From Rhodococcus sp. SBT000017 (GTDB lineage Bacteria; Actinomycetota; Actinomycetes; Mycobacteriales; Mycobacteriaceae), in assembly GCF_003688915.1 (NCBI RefSeq), contig NZ_REFU01000001.1:248001-312000 (forward strand): a stretch of 64,000 nucleotides of DNA, in the 5' to 3' direction. Made by a program: the position numbers and the translations under genes. Positions 18,384 to 26,018 of this stretch are shown piece by piece (position 1 is the stretch's first letter; each line of letters starts with the position of its first letter). The notes beneath the pieces were generated by a model, which made no database searches, had not been told where the DNA came from, and worked only from the letters and a program-made list of their open reading frames with translations.

Positions 18384-18398
18384 GATTGTCAACAATCT
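18384..18398. promoter_or_regulatory. Palindromic operator, copy 2
   Basis: GATTGTCAACAATCT is the exact reverse complement of the 15-base core at 11899-11913. It lies 31 bases upstream of the ectoine hydrolase start in the 112-base gap after the GntR gene. Its position fits repression by covering the promoter or transcription start. Confidence 0.8.
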
Positions 18399-18428
18399 AC
18401 TAAATCGACCCCATTGAAGGGGGTGCCC

Positions 18429-19718
18429 GTGAACGACTCACCCGACGTTGCCTACGTCACTGCACTCGGTCCCGACGAGACCGTAGGACGGGCCGCTCCC
18501 GGACTGGCTCGGTACCCGGACGTACCGAACAGCACGCCGATCACGTTCAACGACGAGGAGTACGCGGCCCGCCTCGTTGCCGTCCGCGATCGGATGGCAG
18601 CGCAGAACCTCACGGCTCTGATCGTCACCGATCCCGCAAATCTCTACTACCTGCTGGGGTACAACGCGCTCTCGTTCTACACCCCGCAGATGCTCTACGT
18701 ACCGCTCGACGGCGAGATGTACTTCTTCGCTCGCGAGATGGACGCCAACGGCGCGTTTCGCACGTCGTGGCTTCCGCAGGATCGGACGTTCGGCTACCCC
18801 GAGACTTTCGTGCAGCGCAGAGACACTCACCCATTCGTCTGGGTCGCCGCGAAGCTGCGTGAACTGGGACTGGTGAACAACTTCGAGCACGGCCAGGTGG
18901 GTCTCGAGATGGACTCGTACTACTTCAGTCCCAAGGCATTCGAGGCACTGGTCAAGGCACTGCCCGAGTACCGCTTCACCGACTCCTACGAGCTCATCAA
19001 CTGGGTACGTGTGGTCAAGTCGCCTGCGGAGATCGCCCTGATGCGCGGTGCCGCGACGGTCTGCGAGTCGGCGATGTCGGCTGCGTACCAGTCGATCTCG
19101 GTCGGTGAACGGCAGTGCGACGCCGCCGCGGCCATCATGAACGCACAGGTTCGCGGCACCCCGGAGTTCGGCGGCGACCACCCGGCCATCGTCCCGATGC
19201 TGCCTACCGGTGCCGGAGCCGACACCCCACATCTGACCTGGTCGCATCAACCCTTCGTGCGGGGCGAGACCACCGTCGTCGAACTGGCCGGAGTGTTTCG
19301 GCGATACCACATCCCGATGGCCCGGACGATCGTGCTCGGAAAGCCGAGCCCACGTTTGGATTACCTCGCCAAGTCCACCGGGGAAGCATTGAACGACGTG
19401 CTCGCGACCGTGCGGGCAGGCGTCACCGCCACCGACCTGGCGCAGGTATGGAACACGAGCTTGGCCAAGCACGGACTGCACAAGCCGTCGCGCATCGGCT
19501 ACTCGATCGGCATCGCCTACGCACCCGACTGGGGTGAGCGCACCGTGAGCCTGCGAACCGACGACGAAACGGTACTTGCCGAGAACATGACCTTCCACAT
19601 CATCGGCGGAATGTGGATGGACGACTACGGATACGAGGTATCCGAGGCCGTTCGCGTCACCGAGAACGGCCTCGAGACCTTCACCGCATACCCCCGAGAA
19701 CTACTGACGAAGGAGTGA
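18429..19718 (+). CDS. doeA: Ectoine hydrolase (M24-family, DoeA/EutD type)
   Basis: DoeA opens the ectoine ring to N-acetyl-2,4-diaminobutyrate. The 429-residue protein has a creatinase-like N-domain and an M24 'pita-bread' C-domain. Recognised family segments are DPANLYYLLGYNALSFYTPQ, REMDANGAFRTSWLP, GLEMDSYYFSPKAFEAL, GGDHPAIVPMLPTGAGADTP, and GYSIGIAYAPDWGERTVSLR. These match remembered ectoine hydrolase sequence far better than prolidases. GTG 18429 is chosen because GAAGGGGG lies 5 bases upstream. It heads the second catabolic operon behind operator copy 2. It is the key gene that identifies the region as an ectoine breakdown locus. Confidence 0.85.
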   Translation: MNDSPDVAYVTALGPDETVGRAAPGLARYPDVPNSTPITFNDEEYAARLVAVRDRMAAQNLTALIVTDPANLYYLLGYNALSFYTPQMLYVPLDGEMYFFAREMDANGAFRTSWLPQDRTFGYPETFVQRRDTHPFVWVAAKLRELGLVNNFEHGQVGLEMDSYYFSPKAFEALVKALPEYRFTDSYELINWVRVVKSPAEIALMRGAATVCESAMSAAYQSISVGERQCDAAAAIMNAQVRGTPEFGGDHPAIVPMLPTGAGADTPHLTWSHQPFVRGETTVVELAGVFRRYHIPMARTIVLGKPSPRLDYLAKSTGEALNDVLATVRAGVTATDLAQVWNTSLAKHGLHKPSRIGYSIGIAYAPDWGERTVSLRTDDETVLAENMTFHIIGGMWMDDYGYEVSEAVRVTENGLETFTAYPRELLTKE

Positions 19719-19720
19719 GC

Positions 19721-21070
19721 ATGACCGCATCTACTCGAGGTCGTTCCGCAGGCTCCACTCCTGCCACAAAGGGTCGTTCCGCAGGCTCCACTCCTGCCAC
19801 AAAGGGTCGTTCCGCAGGCTCCACTCCTGCCACCCAGGGTCGCTCCGCAAGCAGCATTCCCTGGGCCCTCCGCACCGACAAGCTGGTGGGCTCGGTGATC
19901 GACTCGTCGACATCGCTTCTCGCTGCACAGAAGCACGACATCGTTCGATTCGCCATGGGATCTCCTGCAGCCGAGACGGTTCCGGCCGCTGCGTTCACAG
20001 AGATAGCCGGCAGCGTACTCACCGCGGACGCGTTCGATTACGGTGCTACCGAGGGTGATCCGGGCCTGCTCGACGCGTTGCTCTCCTACCTCGACTCGGT
20101 GGGAGAACCCACGACCGAGGATCGGGTGGTGATCACCTCCGGCGGAATGCAGGGTCTCGACATCGCCTGCAAGTTGCTCGTCGATCCGGGCGACCTGGTG
20201 ATCGTCGAAAGTCCCACGTACACCAACGGAACCGCCACCGTGCTCAGCTACGGAGGCGACATTCTCGAGGCCCCGATGGACAGTGACGGACTCATCGTCG
20301 AGGCGTTGCCCGAACTCGTCGAGCGCGCGGGTCGCCTGCCCAAGATGATCTACGTGATCCCCAACTTCCAGAACCCGTCCGGCGTGACCATGTCGCTCGA
20401 ACGCCGAAAGCTGTTGATCGAACTGGCACATCGGTGGGGCTCGGTGATTCTCGACGACGATCCCTATGGCCTGCTCCGCTTCTCGGGTGATCCGATTCCC
20501 AGTTTCGGCACGCTCAGTCCGAACGATCCGTTGATCTTCTCGGTACGGACCTTTTCCAAGATGATCGCTCCCGGCCTGCGAGTGGGGTGGGTGGACGCCG
20601 CGCCCGAGGCGCGGCAGTTGATCGTCAACGCCAAACAGGCCATGGACACGTGCACCAACTTGCCCGGTCAGCGGATGGTGGCCGAGTACATCCGGCGCGG
20701 CCTGCTCGACGAGCATCTTCGATCGTTGGCCTCGGTGTACCTGCCCCGCAAGATCGCGATGCAGAACAGTATCGCCGAGCACTTCGGCGAGTCGATGTCG
20801 ACGACGGATCCCGAGGGAGGTTTCTTTCTCTGGGCGACGTTGCGCGGCAACGATGTCGACTTCTCGACGCAGGACCTGTTCGAGACGGCACTGGCCGAGG
20901 GCGTGGCCTACATACCCGGGCCGGCGTTGTCGGTGGGCGGAAAGTTCCACGATTCGTTGCGGTTGTGCTTCGCCTCCTCGACACCCGAACGCATCGAGGA
21001 GGGAATCAGAAGGCTCGCCGTGGCAGTGGAGAAGTCCAAGCACCTGCTCGCCTCCGATCCCACCCGATGA
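19721..21070 (+). CDS. Class I/II PLP aminotransferase (2-aminoadipate/MocR-catalytic-domain type) with repeat-bearing N-terminus
   Basis: A fold-type I aminotransferase of 449 residues. After a repeat-derived N-terminus (three [15 protein letters not shown] units, about residues 7-39) the catalytic domain has SGGMQGLDIACKLL, NFQNPSGVTMS, DDDPYGLLRF and the PLP-lysine segment SVRTFSKMIAPGLRVGW. This subgroup includes LysN-like 2-aminoadipate aminotransferases and the effector domains of MocR regulators; there is no helix-turn-helix here. AAGGAG precedes ATG 19721 and overlaps the doeA stop. It sits between ectoine hydrolase and deacetylase candidates, so a diaminobutyrate or acetyl-diaminobutyrate substrate is possible but unproven. 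Confidence 0.85.
   Translation: MTASTRGRSAGSTPATKGRSAGSTPATKGRSAGSTPATQGRSASSIPWALRTDKLVGSVIDSSTSLLAAQKHDIVRFAMGSPAAETVPAAAFTEIAGSVLTADAFDYGATEGDPGLLDALLSYLDSVGEPTTEDRVVITSGGMQGLDIACKLLVDPGDLVIVESPTYTNGTATVLSYGGDILEAPMDSDGLIVEALPELVERAGRLPKMIYVIPNFQNPSGVTMSLERRKLLIELAHRWGSVILDDDPYGLLRFSGDPIPSFGTLSPNDPLIFSVRTFSKMIAPGLRVGWVDAAPEARQLIVNAKQAMDTCTNLPGQRMVAEYIRRGLLDEHLRSLASVYLPRKIAMQNSIAEHFGESMSTTDPEGGFFLWATLRGNDVDFSTQDLFETALAEGVAYIPGPALSVGGKFHDSLRLCFASSTPERIEEGIRRLAVAVEKSKHLLASDPTR
19739..19837 (+). repeat. Three tandem 33-base repeats encoding [11 protein letters not shown]
   Basis: Units at 19739-19771, 19772-19804 and 19805-19837; the first two are identical and the third differs only at its end, followed by a partial fourth unit. 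They lie in frame near the start of an aminotransferase gene and add about 33 residues. A related copy, 25 of 26 bases identical, lies on the minus strand at 51173-51198 and is read in the same amino-acid frame. The unit is open in other frames too. Confidence 0.93.
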
Positions 21071-22263
21071 CCGTCTCGAATACCGAACGCGCTCTGCTCG
21101 ATTCGATCGACGAGTACGAGATCGTCTCGCTGACGGCAGCATTGATCGACGCCGGCGGCGAGAACCCCGGCGACACCGAGGAGAAATCCGCGAAAGTCCT
21201 TGCCGATCACTGTCGTGCATTGGGATTCGACGTTCGGACGGTCGAAGTGGCTCCGGGTCGGCCCAACGTCATCGTGTCGATCGGATCCGACGAGCGGCCG
21301 GGAGTGCTGTTCGTCGGGCACTCGGACGTGGTTCCCGCCGGGACGGGCTGGACCACCGACCCCTTCTCCGCCGTGGTTCGAGACGGCCGAATTGTCGGTC
21401 GCGGCGCGTGCGACATGAAGGGCGGCCTCGCCGCCGTCGTGGCTGCGATGAACGCGGTGCACCGAGCCGGTCTCGCCGACGTACACCCGATGACGTTGGC
21501 GTGTCTGGTCGACGAGGAGGACACCGGTCTCGGCATCCGAGCGTTCGTGGCCGATCCACCTCCGCGGAACTACAGCCACTGCGTGGTGGCCGAGCCGACG
21601 GATCTGGTGACCATTGTCGGGTGCCGAGGTGCCGCGAATCTGGAGATCGAGGTGAGTGGCCGTTCAGCACATGCGGGACAACCTCGCAACGGTGCCAACG
21701 CCATAGCGGCTGCAGCGCGCATCATCGCGATCATCGAGGAGTCGCAGATCGAGCTGGACGAGAACCCGGACGCCGAGTTGGGGCCCGCCACCTGGAACGT
21801 GGGAACCATATCCGGTGGGACGGGGACCTCGATGGTCGCCGATCGTTGCGTACTCACCGTCGATCGCCGTCTACTGCCGGGCGAGAAGGCGGCCGATGTC
21901 GTCGGTGACCTGCGATCACGCATCGAGGCCGCGCACGTCACCGGATCCGGTATCGACGTGACGATCGACGTCGCGATGGAGATGCCGGGCTTCTTGACCA
22001 GCGTGAACGACGGATTGGTCGGTACCGCAGTGCAATCGGTTCTCGACGCTCGATCCGAAACTGTCACCGACATCTGGACTGCATCCTGTGACGGGGGTTT
22101 CGTCGCGCAACAGATGGGTATAGGCACCGTCGTGCTCGGTCCGGGGGAGATCGAAAACCAGGCACATCGGCCGGACGAATCGGTGGCCGTGCAGCAATTG
22201 ACCGACAGCGCAAGGGCGTACGCGTTGATAGCCACCAGAATCGGTGCGCTAGCTGGTCTTTAG
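21067..22263 (+). CDS. M20-family (ArgE/DapE-type) metallo-deacetylase, candidate N-acetyl-diaminobutyrate deacetylase
   Basis: A two-zinc amidohydrolase of 398 residues. Metal ligands are visible in VGHSDVVPAG, GRGACDMKGG and DEEDTGLG, and the dimerisation insert contains EVSGRSAHAGQPRNGANAI. Family members remove acetyl or succinyl groups from amino acids. In Halomonas the deacetylation of N-acetyl-diaminobutyrate is done by DoeB, an AstE-like protein of a different family; no such gene is seen here, so this M20 enzyme is the natural replacement. ATG 21067 overlaps the aminotransferase stop (ATGA). The substrate is inferred from context. Confidence 0.85.
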   Translation: MTVSNTERALLDSIDEYEIVSLTAALIDAGGENPGDTEEKSAKVLADHCRALGFDVRTVEVAPGRPNVIVSIGSDERPGVLFVGHSDVVPAGTGWTTDPFSAVVRDGRIVGRGACDMKGGLAAVVAAMNAVHRAGLADVHPMTLACLVDEEDTGLGIRAFVADPPPRNYSHCVVAEPTDLVTIVGCRGAANLEIEVSGRSAHAGQPRNGANAIAAAARIIAIIEESQIELDENPDAELGPATWNVGTISGGTGTSMVADRCVLTVDRRLLPGEKAADVVGDLRSRIEAAHVTGSGIDVTIDVAMEMPGFLTSVNDGLVGTAVQSVLDARSETVTDIWTASCDGGFVAQQMGIGTVVLGPGEIENQAHRPDESVAVQQLTDSARAYALIATRIGALAGL

Positions 22264-22375
22264 CTTCCGAGGAGGGGGTTGGCCGAAACGCACGATCGGC
22301 ACCGTCGTAATGTCGAACGCTGCGAAGAACCAAACCGACGCTCCACGTTGTACAAAAGCGAGAGGTATTGGAACC

Positions 22376-23806
22376 GTGACCGAAACATCAGGGTCGGCGA
22401 CTACGCCGACCGGATACCCACCGAGCACCGACACGCTGAGCCCGAACGAGACGAAGATTCTGCACCGAGCGATCGGCGGATCAGCGCTCGGAAACGCTGT
22501 CGAGTGGTTCGACTACGCGGTGTACGGCTATCTGGCCGTGTACATCGCCGCCAACTTCTTCCCGTCCGATGACGGGGGAGCGAGCCTGCTCTCCACATTC
22601 GCCGTGCTGGCCGCGTCGTTCATCATTCGCCCCATCGGCGGCATCGTGCTCGGCCCACTCGGCGACCGCATCGGTCGTCAGAAGGTCCTCGTACTGACCG
22701 TCACGATGATGACGTTGGCCACGGCGACGATCGGTGTGCTGCCGACATTCGACACCATCGGCATCGCCGCACCGCTGCTGCTGCTCGTCTGCCGATTGGT
22801 GCAGGGCTTCTCCACCGGTGGTGAGTACGGCGGCGCAGCAGTGTTCATGGCCGAATACGCGCCCGACAAGCGTCGCGGATTCTTCGGATCGTTCCTCGAA
22901 TTCGGCACCCTCGCAGGCACCGTCGGCGGTGCCACCCTGTGCACCCTGCTCAACGTCGGGCTCGGCGACGAGACGATGGAGGCATGGGGCTGGCGAATCC
23001 CGTTCCTGGTGACGCTGCCGCTGGGCATCGTCGCGCTGTGGTTGCGGACCCGCCTGGAGGATTCTCCGGTGTTCGCCGAGGCCAAGGAAGACGGCGGCAC
23101 GGTCGAAGAGGGTGCAGGTGGGGCCATGGCCTCGCTCAAGACCACCATGACGTACTGGCAGCGAATCCTGATCCTGATGGGATTCGTGCTGCTCCTCAAC
23201 ATCGCGTACTACACCGTGCTGACGTTCTTGCCCTCGTATCTCAGCGACACGTTGGGGCACAGCACGACTCAGTCGAACTTCACCCTCGTGGCCATCATGA
23301 TCATCATGATGGCGATCATCAACCCCATCGGCGCTCTGTCCGACCGGGTGGGCCGAAAGCCGTTGCTGCTGGCGGCCTGCGTCGGGTACTTCGTGCTCAG
23401 CGTTCCGCTGTTCCTGCTGATCATCAACACCGGACTGATCGGCCAGAGCATCGGTTTGCTCGGTCTCGGAGTGTTGCTGGTCATCATGTGTTCCTGTGTG
23501 TCGTCGACCCTGCCTGCGCTGTTCCCCACTCAGGTGCGCTACGGAGCGTTCGCCATCGGATACAACGTCTCGACGGCACTCTTCGGCGGTACGGCTCCGC
23601 TGATCCTGACGTTCCTGATCGACCGAACCGGGTCGAACCTGATTCCGGGTTGGTACATGATGATCGCGGCTGCCATCGCCTTCGTGCCGATTCTGCTGAT
23701 GCCGGAAACCGCAGGCCGCTCGTTGCGCGGAACCCAGTGCCCCGGCGACAACGACGACGAAGTTGCCGCGTCCGGCGTCGAGCTCGTCGGATACAAGAAG
23801 AAGTAG
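22376..23806 (+). CDS. MFS transporter, metabolite:H+ symporter (MHS) family, ProP-like
   Basis: A 12-segment major-facilitator transporter of 476 residues. The MHS signatures are GNAVEWFDYAVYGYLA in segment 1, GPLGDRIGRQKVL in loop 2-3, QGFSTGGEYGGAAVFMAEY in segment 4 and loop, and PTQVRYGAFAIGYN near the C-terminus. ProP, the proline/betaine/ectoine importer, is of this family, so ectoine uptake for catabolism is likely. GTG 22376 gives a normal N-terminus; an in-frame ATG at 22310 lacks a binding site. It lies 112 bases after the deacetylase gene and 2 bases before the dehydrogenase gene. I do not see a long C-terminal coiled coil like that of osmosensing ProP. Confidence 0.88.
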   Translation: MTETSGSATTPTGYPPSTDTLSPNETKILHRAIGGSALGNAVEWFDYAVYGYLAVYIAANFFPSDDGGASLLSTFAVLAASFIIRPIGGIVLGPLGDRIGRQKVLVLTVTMMTLATATIGVLPTFDTIGIAAPLLLLVCRLVQGFSTGGEYGGAAVFMAEYAPDKRRGFFGSFLEFGTLAGTVGGATLCTLLNVGLGDETMEAWGWRIPFLVTLPLGIVALWLRTRLEDSPVFAEAKEDGGTVEEGAGGAMASLKTTMTYWQRILILMGFVLLLNIAYYTVLTFLPSYLSDTLGHSTTQSNFTLVAIMIIMMAIINPIGALSDRVGRKPLLLAACVGYFVLSVPLFLLIINTGLIGQSIGLLGLGVLLVIMCSCVSSTLPALFPTQVRYGAFAIGYNVSTALFGGTAPLILTFLIDRTGSNLIPGWYMMIAAAIAFVPILLMPETAGRSLRGTQCPGDNDDEVAASGVELVGYKKK

Positions 23807-23808
23807 CA

Positions 23809-24768
23809 ATGGCACCGGTTCTCGTCGTTCTGCACGCCGGCGATCTTCCGGACGGGCTCGACTCCGTCGCGGAGGTCGCCGACGTCCGGTACGCCACCGC
23901 CGACACCCTCGGCGATGCGCTCGACGGTGCCGACGCGTTGCTCCTGTGGGATTTCTTCTCTCCCGCAGTCGAATCGGCGTGGCCGCGTTGCGGCTCGCTG
24001 AAATGGATCCACATCGCCGCCGCAGGAGTCGACTCGTTGATGTTCGACGACCTGGTCGATTCCGATGTGATCGTGACCAATTCGCGCGGAGTGTTCGACC
24101 GCCCGATCGCGGAGTTCGTGCTGGCCCAGATTCTGGCGTTCGCCAAGGACTCCGAACGTTCGCGCGCACTGCAGCATTCGAAGGTCTGGCAGCACCGCGA
24201 GACCGAGCGCATCGACGGTGCCCACGCGATGATCGTGGGCACCGGTGCGATCGGGCGCGCCATCGCGAGCTTGCTGGCAGCAGTGGGAATGTCGATCTCG
24301 GGTGTGGGCCGGACGGCACGAGAGGGCGACCGAGATTTCGGCACCGTTCATGCCAGCGCCGACCTGACGTCCGAGGTAGCCCAGGCCGACTACCTGGTGC
24401 TGGTCGCGCCGCTGACCGATCAGACGAGAGGAATGATCGACGATTCGGTGCTGGCCGCGATGAAGCCCGGTGCACGCATCGTGAACGTGGGCCGCGGGGA
24501 GTTGCTCGACACCGAGGCGCTGTTGGCGCACCTGGCCACCGGGCACATCGCAGGTGCCGCACTCGACGTGTTCGAGACCGAACCGCTCTCGGCCGACCAT
24601 CCACTGTGGACGGCCGAGAACGTGATCGTCACACCGCACATGAGCGGCGATGCCTCGGGGTGGAAACAGCGGCTCGCAGAGTTGTTCGTGGACAACGCAC
24701 TTCGGCATTTCCGAGGCGAACCGCTGCGCAATGTGGTGGACAAGAAACTCGGCTTCGTGCCGTCCTGA
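23809..24768 (+). CDS. NAD-dependent D-2-hydroxyacid dehydrogenase
   Basis: The 319-residue product has the Rossmann motif VGTGAIGRAIASLL at about residues 141-154, and the catalytic triad regions NVGRGELLDTEAL (Arg), DVFETEPL (Glu) and TPHMSGD (His). Such enzymes interconvert 2-oxoacids and D-2-hydroxyacids with NAD(H); some are glyoxylate/phosphoglycerate dehydrogenases. It is the last gene of the doeA operon, following the transporter by 2 bases. Together with the FAD-linked 2-hydroxyacid dehydrogenase of the sister operon it suggests a 2-oxoacid/2-hydroxyacid branch of unknown identity. Confidence 0.88.
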   Translation: MAPVLVVLHAGDLPDGLDSVAEVADVRYATADTLGDALDGADALLLWDFFSPAVESAWPRCGSLKWIHIAAAGVDSLMFDDLVDSDVIVTNSRGVFDRPIAEFVLAQILAFAKDSERSRALQHSKVWQHRETERIDGAHAMIVGTGAIGRAIASLLAAVGMSISGVGRTAREGDRDFGTVHASADLTSEVAQADYLVLVAPLTDQTRGMIDDSVLAAMKPGARIVNVGRGELLDTEALLAHLATGHIAGAALDVFETEPLSADHPLWTAENVIVTPHMSGDASGWKQRLAELFVDNALRHFRGEPLRNVVDKKLGFVPS

Positions 24769-24777
24769 GAGCAGTTG

Positions 24778-25905
24778 CTAGTAGGCCCGCTCGTACTGGG
24801 GTGCCGCGGCCGGGAGCATCTCGACGCCGAGTTCCCGGGCGGCGCGCCGTGGCCAGTAAGGGTCACGCAGGAGCTCACGCGCGAGCAGCACGGCCGTCGC
24901 TTCGCCGAGCGAGACGATCTCCTCCGCCTGCTTGGGTTCGGTGATCATGCCGACGGCGGCAGCGGGCATGGTGGTCTCGTTCTGGATGCGCCTCGCGAAC
25001 GGAACCTGATAGCCCGGACCGACCGGAATATGGGCCCTGGCGTTGCCTCCGGTCGAGGTGTCGACCAGATCCACCCCGTGCTCGGTGAGGATCTGGGCCA
25101 AGGCCACCGTCTGATCCGACGTCCAGCTCGGGGCCTCCAGTTCGGCTGCGTACCCAGCGCTCTCGCTGTCCTCGGGCTCGTCGAGCCAATCCGTCGCCGA
25201 CAGTCGTACGAAGACCGGCAGCTCTGCCGGCCACACCTCACGCACGGCGTCGACAACCTCGATCAGCAGCCGCGTGCGGCCCGCGAAATCGCCGCCGTAC
25301 GAGTCGGTACGGGTGTTGCTGGCGGGGGACAGGAACTGGTGCAGCAGATAGCCGTGCGCGCCGTGTACTTCGGCGACCTGGAACCCGGCCTTCAGCGCGC
25401 GCTGGGCGGCCGTCCGAAAGTCGTCGACGATCTTCGCGATGTCCTCGGTCGTCGCCTCCCGTGGGCTCGCGTAGTCACCGAACGCAACCGCGCTCGGGCC
25501 GACTGTCTCCCAGCTTCGGGGGTCCTCGGCCGGCAAGGACTTGCCACCCAGCCAGGGAGCAGCGGTCGAGGCCTTGCGCCCCGCGTGAGCCAGCTGAATT
25601 CCCGGGACGGTTCCGAAGGACGAGATCTCGGCGACGATCTTCGCCAACGCGTCGGCCTGGGTGTCGTTCCAGATGCCCAGGTCCGACGGGCTGATGCGAC
25701 CCTCGGGGCTCACCGCGGTGGCTTCGGTGATGATCAATCCGGCACCGCCGATCGCCCGGCTCACCAGGTGGGTGCGATGCCAGTCGCCCGCGACGCCGAC
25801 GTCGTCGCCGGCCTCGTCGGCCGAGTACTGGCACATCGGTGCCATCCACACCCGGTTCGGGAAGGTGACGTTGCGCAGGGTCAGAGGCTCGAACAGCACA
25901 CTCAC
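24778..25905 (-). CDS. NADH:flavin oxidoreductase, Old Yellow Enzyme (YqjM-like)
   Basis: A 375-residue FMN-dependent ene reductase. The thermophilic-like OYE features are MAPMCQYSA (the flavin-tuning cysteine), QLAHAGRKAST, the substrate-binding HGAHGYLLHQFLSP, and SYGGDFAGR. Such enzymes reduce activated C=C bonds with NAD(P)H; the physiological substrate is usually unknown. GTG 25905 is chosen because GGAGGA lies 7 bases upstream. It is convergent with the doeA operon (9-base gap) and divergent from proA, and so probably not part of either. Confidence 0.9.
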   Translation of the reverse strand: MSVLFEPLTLRNVTFPNRVWMAPMCQYSADEAGDDVGVAGDWHRTHLVSRAIGGAGLIITEATAVSPEGRISPSDLGIWNDTQADALAKIVAEISSFGTVPGIQLAHAGRKASTAAPWLGGKSLPAEDPRSWETVGPSAVAFGDYASPREATTEDIAKIVDDFRTAAQRALKAGFQVAEVHGAHGYLLHQFLSPASNTRTDSYGGDFAGRTRLLIEVVDAVREVWPAELPVFVRLSATDWLDEPEDSESAGYAAELEAPSWTSDQTVALAQILTEHGVDLVDTSTGGNARAHIPVGPGYQVPFARRIQNETTMPAAAVGMITEPKQAEEIVSLGEATAVLLARELLRDPYWPRRAARELGVEMLPAAAPQYERAY

Positions 25906-26018
25906 AAGTGGTTCCTCCGGTCTTCGGGCAGCGCCGACGGTGAGTCGACGATCTTCACGCTGTGCTGCAACGACGCGGCGATGCAGCTTCATTCCCGGCC
26001 CCCATTAGTGTGTAGTTC

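Noticed and set aside
19739..19837. CRISPR array
   Set aside because: The units are contiguous, lack spacers and are in frame in a coding sequence; no cas genes are in the window.
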